DNA of 36,019 nucleotides from Clostridia bacterium (GCA_014805015.1 JAAUYQ010000040.1:2737-38755), one strand, 5' to 3'; positions 8,556-17,728 are shown, numbered from the stretch's first letter. Notes: a model not told the origin generated them from the sequence alone. Made by a program: numbers and translations.

Positions 8556-9938
8556 TCAGCCGTTCATTGCCTGATACTGCTGTGCCCAGCCCTGTACGAA
8601 CGCAGTCTTGAAGGTTTCCCAGTTCGCATCCGACGGGTCAGCATCGTACTGGTTCAGTGCCGATACGAGCGCGTTGCGGTACTCATCTACGTTCGGCTGG
8701 TAGGTGAAGGCCCAGTTCATCGTGTAGTTGCCGTCCGCGGCATACTGTTCAGCATTGGCCAGGAAGCCGTTTGAGGAAGCGACGGCTTCTTTGTACGGCA
8801 TGACACCGAAGGTATCAACCAGCTCAGCAGATGCTTCTGGATCGGTCACGCACCATACCATGAAGTCCATCGTTGCCTGCTGATCGGCTTCGCTTGCCCT
8901 GCTGTTGATCGCCCAGCAGTTCTGCGTACCGTTGTTCAGACCAGCCTTTTCCTCCCCTTCGACTCCGCAGTAGTACGGGATCATGACGGCTTCCGGAACG
9001 AGCTCGCTCACAGTCGGCCATTCCCAGGAACCTTGAATGAAGAAAGCAGCCTGGCCGGTGATGAACTCATTTTCCGCGTCGTGTCCGCCGGTTGCCAGCT
9101 CGTTCGGTGAAACGGTGCTGTTGTTGATGGCGAGATCATACAGATTGCGGTAGTTGTCAAGGTAGTCGCCAGTGATGGTCGGCGGGCAGGTTGTCCACTT
9201 GGTGCCGCCCTGCTCGTAGTAGTAGTCGAGGTTGGCAAGGTGCCCCGTGTAGCGCCAGGATGAGCTTGCATCCATGTCATTAGATGTGAAGGCGTCGAAT
9301 CCGAGCTCATCTCTGCGGGAGTGAATGTCTTCCACCACAGCCTTCAGGGACTCGAAGTCTTTGATGTCGTCCACACTGTGACCAGCTTTCTCGAGCAGAG
9401 TCGGGTTCACAATAATGCCGAATGACTCGTAGCAGTAACCGACAGAAACGAGCTTGCCGTTTTCATCATACAGGTTGTAGTCTTCTGTATTGAGCTGCTC
9501 CACAATGGGGGTGCCGGTAAGGTCCATGGCATAGTCGCCCCAGTTCTTGACACCGTCTTCCGAGCCGATGACGAACAGCGTCGGCGGATCAGACTTGTCC
9601 ATTTCGCTGCCGAGTGTCTGCTCATAGGTGCCGGAAGCAGCGGTGATGACCTTGACGTCCACTCCGGTTTCTTCCTTATACATGGCAGCCACTGCCTGCA
9701 GGACTTCGTCGGATTCCGGCTTGAAATTCAGCCAGTAGACGCTGCCGCCGGACGATGAACCGGACGAGCTCGTGTCTGAAGAACTGCTGTCATCCGACGT
9801 GCTGCCCGCGGACGAACTGTCGGAACCTGTGCTGGCCTCAGTGCTCGACTCAGCGGGCTCACTCGATGAGCAGGCCGTCAGAATCGCCATGCACATAACC
9901 GCCACCATCAGGAAGGCGAGAACACTTTTAATTTTCAT
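8556..9938 (-). CDS. Carbohydrate ABC transporter substrate-binding lipoprotein
   Basis: A 460-residue extracellular lipoprotein that delivers the sugar to the two permeases. The signal peptide ends in a lipobox, LTAC, with the modified cysteine at residue 23. It is followed by a ~45-residue Ser/Asp/Gly/Thr-rich spacer reaching to about residue 65, which holds the domain off the membrane. The rest is a family 1 (CUT1) binding-protein fold, with the usual N-terminal WLNFKPESDEVLQAVAAMY segment and a FITGQAAFFIQGSWEW segment in the second half. A very strong ribosome site (TAGGAGGAAACAGT before the ATG) agrees with high expression. It lies 63 bases after the ATPase gene. Family membership is clear, but the ligand (oligosaccharide, polyol or glycerol phosphate) is not. 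Confidence 0.93.
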   Translation of the reverse strand: MKIKSVLAFLMVAVMCMAILTACSSSEPAESSTEASTGSDSSSAGSTSDDSSSSDTSSSGSSSGGSVYWLNFKPESDEVLQAVAAMYKEETGVDVKVITAASGTYEQTLGSEMDKSDPPTLFVIGSEDGVKNWGDYAMDLTGTPIVEQLNTEDYNLYDENGKLVSVGYCYESFGIIVNPTLLEKAGHSVDDIKDFESLKAVVEDIHSRRDELGFDAFTSNDMDASSSWRYTGHLANLDYYYEQGGTKWTTCPPTITGDYLDNYRNLYDLAINNSTVSPNELATGGHDAENEFITGQAAFFIQGSWEWPTVSELVPEAVMIPYYCGVEGEEKAGLNNGTQNCWAINSRASEADQQATMDFMVWCVTDPEASAELVDTFGVMPYKEAVASSNGFLANAEQYAADGNYTMNWAFTYQPNVDEYRNALVSALNQYDADPSDANWETFKTAFVQGWAQQYQAMNG

Positions 9939-10001
9939 ACTGTTTCCTCCTAAGTCTCTATCTCATTCCCCGGCCCTTCCGAGGATATGATAACTATACA
10001 A

Positions 10002-11210
10002 CTATACCGCGGTTTCCGCCTCCCGCTCCGCACGGCTTTTCTTGAGATGCCGGTTCATATCTTCGGTGCTCGGCGGCAGTTCCGAGGGTTTGGCAAAGAG
10101 ACTGTCCCCGCTCTGCGGATTAAACAGATGCAGATACTGCGGCGGGATGACGAAGTCCACGCTGTGCTGCTCGTAGCTGTTCCACAGGCCGTCCTTGGTA
10201 GCATTGAGGGTAGGCGTGCGGATGACAACATCCGAACCGTCCATCTGGGCATGCATGTAGACCTCGCTGCCGAGCATCTCGGACACGCTGATATCCAGAT
10301 GATAGGTTTCGCTGGTCGGTTCCGCCAGCACCTGCAGGTGCTCAGGCCGGATGCCGGCTGTGACCTTGCCGCTCTGCACTCCGTTATCCTTCAGGATCCG
10401 GCACTTGTCTTCCGGCAGTGGATTCAGGCGGTCCATAATCTTCACCGAGTAGCTGTCACCGCTGCGGACGAGTTCTGCCGGAAACGTGTTCATCTGCGGC
10501 GTGCCGATAAAGCCGGCCACAAAGAGATTTACCGGATGGTCAAACACTTCCTGCGGCGTACCCATCTGCTGCACAACACCATCTTTCATGACGACAATGC
10601 GGTCGCCGAGCGTCATGGCCTCGGTCTGATCATGCGTCACATATATAAATGTGGTGTTGATCCGCTTGCGCAGCTTGATTATCTCCGCACGCATCTGATT
10701 CCGGAGCTTGGCATCCAGGTTGGAAAGCGGTTCGTCCATGAGGAAGACCTTCGGTTCGCGGACGATGGCGCGGCCGATGGCGACACGCTGGCGCTGCCCG
10801 CCACTCATGGCTTTCGGCTTGTTGTTCAAAAGCTGCGTGATGCCAAGGATTTCAGCGGCTTCGCGCACTCTCTTGTCAATCTCCGACTTGCTGACTTTCT
10901 GCAGTTTGAGTGCGAAGGCCATGTTGTCGTAGGCCGTCATATGCGGGTACAGCGCATAGCTCTGAAAGACCATGGCAATATCCCGATCTTTGGGCGATAC
11001 GTCGTTGACAAGCTGTCCGCCAATGTACAGCTTACCTTCGGTAATAGACTCGAGACCCGCAATCATGCGCATGGTCGTTGATTTGCCGCAGCCGGATGGA
11101 CCGACAAGCACAACAAACTCCTGGTCGGCAATGTCCATTGTAAAGTCCTTGACAGCCACAAAACCGTTGCTGTACTGCTTCACAATGTGTTCCAACTTCA
11201 CTTCGGCCAT
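10002..11210 (-). CDS. Carbohydrate ABC transporter ATP-binding protein (MsmK/UgpC/MalK family)
   Basis: A 402-residue cytoplasmic ATPase that powers the importer. Walker A GPSGCGKST is at residues 37-45, followed by the Q-loop region (AMVFQSYALYPHMTAYDNMAF), the signature MSGGQRQRVAIGRA, Walker B VFLMDEPLSNLD and the H-loop YVTHDQTEAMTLGDR. Residues from about 240 onward form the OB-type regulatory domain of the MalK class. The C-terminal ~25 residues are charged (NRHLKKSRAEREAETAV) and slightly extended. It is the first gene of the operon, unlike systems where this ATPase is encoded elsewhere and shared among importers. The ATG lacks a strong Shine-Dalgarno. The operon promoter must lie in the 787-base gap to the divergent gene at 11998. 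Confidence 0.94.
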   Translation of the reverse strand: MAEVKLEHIVKQYSNGFVAVKDFTMDIADQEFVVLVGPSGCGKSTTMRMIAGLESITEGKLYIGGQLVNDVSPKDRDIAMVFQSYALYPHMTAYDNMAFALKLQKVSKSEIDKRVREAAEILGITQLLNNKPKAMSGGQRQRVAIGRAIVREPKVFLMDEPLSNLDAKLRNQMRAEIIKLRKRINTTFIYVTHDQTEAMTLGDRIVVMKDGVVQQMGTPQEVFDHPVNLFVAGFIGTPQMNTFPAELVRSGDSYSVKIMDRLNPLPEDKCRILKDNGVQSGKVTAGIRPEHLQVLAEPTSETYHLDISVSEMLGSEVYMHAQMDGSDVVIRTPTLNATKDGLWNSYEQHSVDFVIPPQYLHLFNPQSGDSLFAKPSELPPSTEDMNRHLKKSRAEREAETAV

Positions 11211-11997
11211 GGTAACACTGCTTTAAAGAATGGATCTTTTCACCGGGCATCCTGGGCGTCCGGCCTTGCTGCAGGCCTCCACACTGCAGCACCGCAAGCA
11301 GAGCGGATGAGCTTCCCTCCTTTGTTCCGCGCACGGACAGCAGAAGACGTGGAGTGCCGCGTGCGGGTAAAGATTTGTGGAAAGGGCGCTCACAGGCTGC
11401 GCGCGGAAATCCGGCCCGGTGGGACGGAAAGATCCTGGCTGCGGCGGCCCGGAGAGCCGGCTCCTATACTGTGGCTGGCAGCCAGTGGGGGGTAGCGTCG
11501 GAAGGCGTGGAGCGGCCGCCTTGCGTCCGTCAGCGCCTGAAAATGAATAGGACAAAGGAACCGCTCCCCTGCAGCGGTCATCCTGAAAATACATCTGCCC
11601 AGCTATCCGGCTGGGTGCCAACCCTTCGCATAGAGAATAGCACTCCGCCAAAAAAGACGCAAGATCACTATAAATACCAGAAAAAGGACGCTTTCTGCTT
11701 GTTTTGTTCTCGTCCAACTATGGCCCAACGGAGCCTGCGGTGCTTCCCCGAAGGCCTGGAAAGCGACCCAAAAGCACCGTCCAATACAATAGACTTAGGT
11801 TCCCGTTTCCGCTACTCTATACTCTATAATGTAGGCTTTGACGCCCGCGGCTCTGTGAGCCTCCTTCGGCGGCAAAATTGTCCTACAGAAAATCCGGTTA
11901 AACCGCCGCTGCACCGAAGTTTCTCATCCTGCTGCAGGCGGCAGCCTGGAAAACGCATGAAATAAGACAAACAGAAGAATGGAGGCGCAATCAAATA
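11211..11997. other. Long divergent intergenic region
   Basis: A 787-base stretch separates the ABC operon (minus) from the giant CAP/Ig protein gene (plus). Frames of 100-200 codons are present but have no recognisable domains and unconvincing composition, so I treat it as regulatory and untranslated DNA. The part at 11640-11710 is AT-rich and could hold the minus-strand promoter. The part from 11825 onward looks like a promoter and ~165-base leader for the plus gene, with short hairpins (GGCTC-TGT-GAGCC at 11851-11863, and GGCGG pairing with CCGCC across 11870-11910). Confidence 0.5.
11825..11830 (+). promoter_or_regulatory. Candidate -10 element (TATAAT) for the CAP/Ig protein gene
   Basis: A consensus TATAAT lies 168 bases before the ATG at 11998. 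No good -35 hexamer is visible at 16-18 bases upstream, so the assignment is tentative. Confidence 0.4.
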
Positions 11998-14900
11998 ATG
12001 AAGAAACAATGGATTGCGGCTCTTCTTGCGGCTGTGATGCTGCTGGTGTTGGTCGCCAGCGGTGCCGCAGTTCCAGGAAGAGACCGCAGATCAGAGTCAG
12101 CTGATCCCAGCGGGGCAGCTGCTGACTCTGACAACCCGTCAGGCACGAGCGAATCTATATCCTCTGAGCAGGATCCAGTAGATTCAGATGGAGCTGACGT
12201 GGCAAGTGCAGGTGAACTCAGGCTCGATATGCAGAAGAACTGCTTTGCCTTCAATATGGTCTGCCCGAAAGAGATCGAGAATCCTCTTTCCCCGCCAGTC
12301 TTCGAGAGTGGCGCGGTTGTCAGCACAGATACTAATGCAGTTTACGACGGAACAGTAGAGTACGCATGGTACGCCGCTGATGCCGACGGGGTTCCATCTG
12401 GTGCAGTTCTGGGGAACGAAAAGAGCTTCAATGTTGCAGACGATCCAAATTATGCACCTGGTGGTAATGGGAGAACTGGCCGCCCGGGCTCCAACTATTA
12501 TCTTCTTAAGGTCTCCGTGGACGGTGGCGAGATTGGATCGCAGCTCTTCTTGGCATATCTGCTGGACTTTTCCAGCTACTCCATCCCTGTGACAGCAACA
12601 CAGAATGGAGCACAGCCGGATAAACTGGATATTACCGATGGGTCCATCACACTTGTTGCAAACGCCTGCGATCAGACCTGGGGACAGAACAGACGTGACA
12701 TGTACACAACGGTGATCTGCGAGCAGATGGAAAGCAACACCGCTGGAAGTCTGATACCGATTACGGGAACTCAGGTTAACAGCGCAGCGACCGCGGATTA
12801 CTATCCCAAGACAGGTCTGACCGCGACAAGGGAAAGTGGCTGGAGCAACATCCGTTTCTACGAGATTCCTGGCCAGGCAAGGGTAGAACCTACTTTGATC
12901 ATTACCGGTGCAGAATCGGCTAATGGTTATGTAGATGTCGTGATTGGATTTAATATCACTGTGAATGTGACTACTGCTTCCATAATGGGAAATGCAGTGA
13001 AGGATCTTAAGGTCCCCGTACGCACGTTCAGCAAAGTTACAACCATCTACACAGGCGGGCCTGTCGCAACTCCAGTGCCGAGCGATGACCCCGGCAGCTC
13101 CGGCGAAGAGCCCTTCCCGTCCGACTGGACAACGAGCTTCTTCCAGAACAGCCCATTGACGCAGTCTCAATCGCGCACCCTGTACGACGAGCTGATTGGA
13201 CCGTATCAGGACCGCAGCAAGAAAGACGATCCTTTTGCGTTGGTTCCAGCAGTAATGTCTGGCTCTGAGTTATCCGTAGATTCTCAGAACGAACTTCTTG
13301 GGCTTGTCAATTTCATTCGGCGTTCCGGCGGTGTGAATCCTCTTGAGATAGACCCGACCTTCACAAAGTATTCACAGGCCGGAGCAGACTATATGAGTGA
13401 GCATAATGTATTTGATCACTATGCCGCAGACAGCAGCGGAAATATCTATGCCAAGACCGGCCTGAGGAACAGCAATCTGTCCATGATGGGCAACAGTACT
13501 GGCACAGCTGTGTCAATGACAGAACTGCAGATGGGGCAGTTTTACGACGATGACGACCGCAACATTTCAACGCTTGGACATCGCCGCTGGCTTATGGACA
13601 GCAGAATGCGCTACACCGGCTTTGGATACGCTGGTCCGAATTCCAAGGGTACTACCTACGAGGCGACATACGTAATTGACCCGGCATATGCTGCAGGCCG
13701 CGGCTCGTCGCTCGAGGCGTTCCCAGGAATCGGTACTTACCCCATTGAGCTGATGGATTTCTGCGTATGGTCGCTTGGGATAGGCCAGCCCGGCTGGACA
13801 ATCGATGAAAGCGCAGTTACTGTGACTGTCCGCCGCGAACGAGACGGAAGAGAATGGGAACTGAAGGAACATCCAGGCGGCAGCTACACAGGAACGCGCA
13901 GCGACTGGTTCCGCGTAATCAATTCATCCACTCGGGGCTCCGGTCCGGTTATTCAGCTCAGACCGAACAGCATCTACAATGGCCAGGATTACAGAACTGC
14001 TGCAGCAAAGGCCAGCCTGAATGGAGAAACTTTCACAATTACAATCGAGGGAGTCAAGGATGCCAGCGGACGGGCGCAGAAGATCGTATACGGCACCCGA
14101 TTCTACTCTCTGAAAGAAGCAAGCCAGAGTCTCCCACCGGCTGGTCCATCGGCGTCTGCAGAAATTGCGGTTCAGTCATGGAATGCGAACAGCAGTACGC
14201 AGCCTCCTGCAATGAATGTCAAGGTTACAGGCGCACCAAACTGCACCTATGCCTGGTATTCCATCAACAGTCTTACGCAGAGCAATGTTTCCGGGTCTTC
14301 TTTGGGATCTGGCAGTTCATTTACTCCGAGCACGTCGGCCTTGAAGACGGGTCCAAACTACTTTGCCTGTGTGGTCAAAAATGCGGAGCAGTCTGACGCA
14401 GCTCAGACTATTGTTCGGTTTACAATCAACGTTGAAGATCTGCCTGCAGCACTTGAATCGACTGTCGGCGTGGCGAGTATTACCGAGGGTACCGCACCAG
14501 AAGGAATCGCGGAAGCGTATGACGTCAGTGTTAATTCGGACGCCTTCATCGATCTCGGAGAAACGCCAGCTCTCGCGGTGACAGGAGCTAGCAGCTGGGC
14601 TGCCACAGCTGTTGGTATAAACAGTACGAATGAGCCCGTCCAGCTGACTTCTAGTGGAATTACCGCGCAGATTCCTGCACAGGCCGGCCTATATAACATC
14701 GTCGCCTCGACCAGCGACGGCAGAAATATCCTGTTTGTTGTGCCGGTTACCGGAACCGTCAATGCCGCACTCGGGGATGGTTCGCTCAAACCAGATGACA
14801 TGGGCACGGATGCAGACAGTGAGCAGAGTGTCGATGATGGACCAGGGTCCTGGTTCGATCCTTCTGCTCCCGCGCAGCCGTATGTCCCGACGTATACCCT

Positions 14901-16200
14901 GCCAGCAGGACAATCGGAAATCGCGCTCAGTGCCAACTGGGATCTCGGAAATGTTGCCGGGCCGGCAACAAACTGTGTGGAATACGTGTGGGAGCTGAGC
15001 ACAGGATCTTCATCCAGAATCAGAGAAGGTTCGCCGTCGCTCGTATTCCCGTCCGCGGCAGAAGGTTCCGTGGAAACGCCAGCTGCGAATACCTGGCTAA
15101 CCCGGGGCGCAGGCGCCGGAGATGCAGCGTTGTCCGGGCTCGAAGCAGGCACGGAGGTCACGGTCAAGATTACACCATACGTTCCGGGCACCTACGGCAC
15201 CAGCAACTCGATCAAGCTTTCTGACACTAGCACAACAATAATCAAAGCTGATTCCGCTTCGCAGCCAAGCAGTACGCCTACGTCGTCAGCCAGTGCGTCA
15301 GCATCCGCTACGACTTCGGCATCAGCGTCCGCAACAGCCTCCGCGTCGGCTTCAGCGTCTGCAACGACCTCCGCAGCGGCCTCGGCGTCCGCAGCGGCCT
15401 CAGCGTCCGCAACGGCCTCGGCTTCAGCCTCATCGTCCGCAACGACCTCGGCTTCGGCCTCAGCGTCCGCAACAACCTCCGCGTCGGCTTCAGCGTCTGC
15501 GTCCACTCGTCCGACGTCGAGTTCGTCCGTAGCACCGGCGCCGTCGCGCATACCTACGTACGTCCCAACATACGTACCTACGTACGTACCGCCGACATAC
15601 AATCCAAATCCGTCTTGGACAACACTTCCTACGGCTTCAGCATCTGCTGAAGCTTCAGTAAGTCCGAGTGTTTCCGCAAGCAGTGAACCGAGCGCCGCTC
15701 CAAGCGCTTCAGCGTCCGCGACAGCACCTGCTCCATCGGTAGCGCCGAAACCAGACGCTTCGTTTAAAGTAGTGGTGGCTCCCAATCCAGACGGCAGTGG
15801 CGAACTCCTGACGGATGTGCCGCTCAGCACAAGCAGAGAAAAGATAACTCCTTCTGTGCTGATCGCGGCGCTCGAAGTGCCTGAGGGCTGCACCGTGACC
15901 ATTGAAACTGCGGAAGGTGTACCGCTCGCAGAAGACCAGGCAGTCGGAACTGGCTGCGTCGTCATCGTCCGCGGAGCGGATGCAGAGAAGCAGTACCCTG
16001 TAGTTATCAAGGGTGATGTCCTTGGCACGGGATCCCTCACGCCGGCGCAGCTTGTCCGAATGGCAGCCTCTCTGACGGGCACAAGACCGCTTGAGGGCAT
16101 GTATTTCCTCGCCGGCAAGCTGACTCCAACAGCGGGACCGATCAACATCGCAGATCTGGTCGCTGAAGCGAAAATGCTCACTGATCCGAACAAGCGATAA
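11998..16200 (+). CDS. Giant secreted CAP-domain protein with Ig-like domain and dockerin-like C-terminus
   Basis: A 1400-residue exported protein. Residues 1-24 are a signal peptide (MKKQWIAALLAAVMLLVLVA). An acidic Ser/Asp linker is followed by beta-rich Ig-like material to about residue 360. Residues ~425-555 form a bacterial CAP/SCP domain, with LLGLVNFIRRSGGVNPL, the histidine segment SEHNVFDHY near 467 and GHRRWLMDSRMRYTGFGYA near 526. An Ig-like domain with a Cys pair (NCTYAWYS ... NYFACVVKN) lies near 740-805. Residues ~1087-1171 are almost pure Ser/Ala/Thr, then a YVPT repeat and a second Ser/Ala linker. From ~1250 comes an X-like beta domain plus a degenerate dockerin (GDVLGTGSLTPAQL ... 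INIADLVAEAKML) shared with the proteins at 22985 and 32918. GGAGG at 11981-11985 sets the start. CAP proteins bind lipids or act in matrix adhesion; the specific role here is unknown. Confidence 0.88.
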   Translation: MKKQWIAALLAAVMLLVLVASGAAVPGRDRRSESADPSGAAADSDNPSGTSESISSEQDPVDSDGADVASAGELRLDMQKNCFAFNMVCPKEIENPLSPPVFESGAVVSTDTNAVYDGTVEYAWYAADADGVPSGAVLGNEKSFNVADDPNYAPGGNGRTGRPGSNYYLLKVSVDGGEIGSQLFLAYLLDFSSYSIPVTATQNGAQPDKLDITDGSITLVANACDQTWGQNRRDMYTTVICEQMESNTAGSLIPITGTQVNSAATADYYPKTGLTATRESGWSNIRFYEIPGQARVEPTLIITGAESANGYVDVVIGFNITVNVTTASIMGNAVKDLKVPVRTFSKVTTIYTGGPVATPVPSDDPGSSGEEPFPSDWTTSFFQNSPLTQSQSRTLYDELIGPYQDRSKKDDPFALVPAVMSGSELSVDSQNELLGLVNFIRRSGGVNPLEIDPTFTKYSQAGADYMSEHNVFDHYAADSSGNIYAKTGLRNSNLSMMGNSTGTAVSMTELQMGQFYDDDDRNISTLGHRRWLMDSRMRYTGFGYAGPNSKGTTYEATYVIDPAYAAGRGSSLEAFPGIGTYPIELMDFCVWSLGIGQPGWTIDESAVTVTVRRERDGREWELKEHPGGSYTGTRSDWFRVINSSTRGSGPVIQLRPNSIYNGQDYRTAAAKASLNGETFTITIEGVKDASGRAQKIVYGTRFYSLKEASQSLPPAGPSASAEIAVQSWNANSSTQPPAMNVKVTGAPNCTYAWYSINSLTQSNVSGSSLGSGSSFTPSTSALKTGPNYFACVVKNAEQSDAAQTIVRFTINVEDLPAALESTVGVASITEGTAPEGIAEAYDVSVNSDAFIDLGETPALAVTGASSWAATAVGINSTNEPVQLTSSGITAQIPAQAGLYNIVASTSDGRNILFVVPVTGTVNAALGDGSLKPDDMGTDADSEQSVDDGPGSWFDPSAPAQPYVPTYTLPAGQSEIALSANWDLGNVAGPATNCVEYVWELSTGSSSRIREGSPSLVFPSAAEGSVETPAANTWLTRGAGAGDAALSGLEAGTEVTVKITPYVPGTYGTSNSIKLSDTSTTIIKADSASQPSSTPTSSASASASATTSASASATASASASASATTSAAASASAAASASATASASASSSATTSASASASATTSASASASASTRPTSSSSVAPAPSRIPTYVPTYVPTYVPPTYNPNPSWTTLPTASASAEASVSPSVSASSEPSAAPSASASATAPAPSVAPKPDASFKVVVAPNPDGSGELLTDVPLSTSREKITPSVLIAALEVPEGCTVTIETAEGVPLAEDQAVGTGCVVIVRGADAEKQYPVVIKGDVLGTGSLTPAQLVRMAASLTGTRPLEGMYFLAGKLTPTAGPINIADLVAEAKMLTDPNKR
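15286..15510 (+). repeat. Ser/Ala/Thr low-complexity coding repeat
   Basis: About 75 codons encode irregular tandem copies of SASASATT- and SASASATA-like units, using rotating synonymous codons (GCG/GCC/GCA/GCT and TCG/TCC/TCA). The protein repeat is tighter than the DNA repeat, which suggests selection for a flexible, possibly glycosylated stalk. Confidence 0.85.
15550..15603 (+). repeat. YVPT tandem coding repeat
   Basis: The codons give PTYVPTYVPTYVPPTYNP, with the underlying unit ACCTACGTACGTCCC-like and near-palindromic (TACGTA). It is a proline/tyrosine-rich spacer between the two Ser/Ala-rich linkers. Confidence 0.8.
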
Positions 16201-16223
16201 CACCAGATAATTCCTTAGCTCTC

Positions 16224-16268
16224 AAGAAGCTCTTCTGCATCTCACCCAAGGTGCGGAAGAGCTTCTTT
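16224..16268 (+). terminator. Intrinsic terminator after the CAP/Ig protein gene
   Basis: A perfect 12-bp stem, AAGAAGCTCTTC (16224-16235) with GAAGAGCTTCTT (16256-16267), ends in TTT, 24 bases after the stop codon. Its A-rich 5' arm could also serve the convergent hexokinase transcript. Confidence 0.85.
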
Positions 16269-16363
16269 CATGTTTGTCCAACAAGCAGCAGTACATCCGC
16301 TCCGCGTATAGCACGAAAAATATCCCGTGCTCCGTACCAGCTTCAAAAATTCCTGACGGGACA

Positions 16364-16410
16364 GAACACCGGCATCAGGCGCTGCATCCATGCGCTTGAT
16401 ACCGGTGTTC
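16364..16410 (-). terminator. Stem-loop downstream of the hexokinase gene
   Basis: GAACACCGG-c-ATCA (16364-16377) pairs with TGAT-a-CCGGTGTTC (16397-16410), with one internal mismatch. On the minus strand it lies about 55 bases beyond the hexokinase stop. The following bases are not a strong T run, so it may act as a 3'-end stabiliser more than a terminator. A smaller hairpin, AGCACG...CGTGCT, sits at about 16310-16331. Confidence 0.5.
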
Positions 16411-16465
16411 ACGTTCAGATATTCAGTTTCAGACTATGCAAGCCTGCCTTCTGCTCGTATCGGGC

Positions 16466-17728
16466 CTACAGAAGACCGGAAAGGCCGGCAATCAGGCAGC
16501 CTTTCAGCACCACATATTCCGGAGTCTCGATGCGGCCCTTAATGCCCTGGCTCTCAAGGTACGAGAATAGATGATGGTGGATGCCGTCCTTCAGACCGTA
16601 GAATTTCTCGTATGTAGATCCTTCCATCGTCATCAGCATATCGTCAGAGCTGCGCACGCTCTTCATCACACAGGCTGCCATCTGCAGCGCCACCAGGCGG
16701 GCTGCCCGGTCTGCGATCTCAAGGAGAATCTCACGCGCGGCCCGCTCGTCCTCTTCGTTGAGCAGAAACTCCTCGATCGCTCCCTCGTCGTAGTTCAGGA
16801 ACTCACTGGCTGCCCTGGACTTCAGATGGTGCAGATGTTCTATCGCTTTGGTCGTGAAGACACCTTCCGCGCCTGCGACCCGCAGCGTAAAGCCGCACAG
16901 CGGACCAAGATATGCACCGCTGGTCATCTTCTCGGCGATGCCGATGCCGGGGTTCTTGGTTGTGGCATCGAAGGCAATATCTATGTCAGTCCGCGGCATC
17001 TTGTCATAGCTGCCGGCTTCCGTGTTGATCACCATTTCTCCTTCGGCAGGCAGATTCGGGATCTTCTTTATATTCGCATAAGATTCGGAATAGCAGCTGT
17101 TGCTGCCCGTGCCGAGGACCGTTCCGGTATAGCCGCCGTAGCCCGGGAAATCCGAGCGGCCGGAAAGCGAGCCGGCAACCGTATCATTGATGACAATAGC
17201 CCGGACGTTATCCTCACCCATGTGGCGGAGCGCGGCTACAACTTCCGCGCCGAGCAGCCGTCCTTCCGGATTGCGGACGTTGACTTCCTTTGTCAGCTCG
17301 ATGATTTCTGCATCGATCTTGTCTGTCACCTTAGTCCGGTATGCAAAGGAAATGCAGATATTACGGCTGTCCGCGAGATAAGGCCGGACGAAGTCCGCCA
17401 CCAGTGTGAAATATTCGTCGGCGTCGAGCTCTTTCTCCACGCCCGGCATGATGTACTTGGCAATATCGCTGTGGCAAAATTTGCCTTCGTCATCAAAATA
17501 GGCAGTGCAGATCCGCAGGTTTGTCCCACCAGCGTCCACACAGAGGATCGGCTCATTGCGCGGCAGATCGCGCCGCGGGCTCAGAAAGGTCGGGATCATC
17601 AGCAGGCAGCTGTCCTCGCCTGCGAGTCCGCGGTCCATTTCTTCCAGATACCGCCCGATTTGCTCGTCTATGCGGATCCGGTCCGCCTCAAGCCGGTGCC
17701 GTTCAATAAATTCCCTTGCTTTCGACAT
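16466..17728 (-). CDS. Hexokinase (eukaryote-type fold family)
   Basis: A 420-residue sugar kinase of the hexokinase family that should phosphorylate a hexose with ATP in the cytoplasm. The phosphate-1 motif CVDAGGTNLRI is preceded by the conserved SCLLMIPTFLSP. ISFAYRTKV, the catalytic-aspartate segment IVINDTVAGSL, the GTVLGTGSNSCY loop and INTEAGSYDK follow in the family order. An in-frame GTG at 17785 would extend the N-terminus, but I chose the ATG at 17728. AAGGAG lies 11 bases upstream of it, and family members begin near MSKAREFIERH. This hexokinase type is uncommon in bacteria, which usually use ROK or glucokinase families. It is divergent from the dehydrogenase gene at 17886, and with an ABC importer nearby it may act on imported sugar. 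Confidence 0.9.
   Translation of the reverse strand: MSKAREFIERHRLEADRIRIDEQIGRYLEEMDRGLAGEDSCLLMIPTFLSPRRDLPRNEPILCVDAGGTNLRICTAYFDDEGKFCHSDIAKYIMPGVEKELDADEYFTLVADFVRPYLADSRNICISFAYRTKVTDKIDAEIIELTKEVNVRNPEGRLLGAEVVAALRHMGEDNVRAIVINDTVAGSLSGRSDFPGYGGYTGTVLGTGSNSCYSESYANIKKIPNLPAEGEMVINTEAGSYDKMPRTDIDIAFDATTKNPGIGIAEKMTSGAYLGPLCGFTLRVAGAEGVFTTKAIEHLHHLKSRAASEFLNYDEGAIEEFLLNEEDERAAREILLEIADRAARLVALQMAACVMKSVRSSDDMLMTMEGSTYEKFYGLKDGIHHHLFSYLESQGIKGRIETPEYVVLKGCLIAGLSGLL

Noticed and set aside
11354..11965. A 203-codon plus-strand open frame in the long intergenic region
   Set aside because: No domain, signal peptide or plausible ribosome site; composition is rich in Arg, Pro and Cys as in shadow frames of GC-rich DNA, and it crosses the candidate promoter of the next gene.
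15286..15603. Possible CRISPR-like array from the repeated units
   Set aside because: The units are coding, contiguous and of variable length with no unique spacers; they translate into a continuous low-complexity stalk.
15192..16193. A 333-codon minus-strand open frame with long Ala/Asp/Glu repeats
   Set aside because: It is the reverse complement of the Ser/Ala/Thr stalk in the 11998-16200 protein; the repeat structure produces the open frame.
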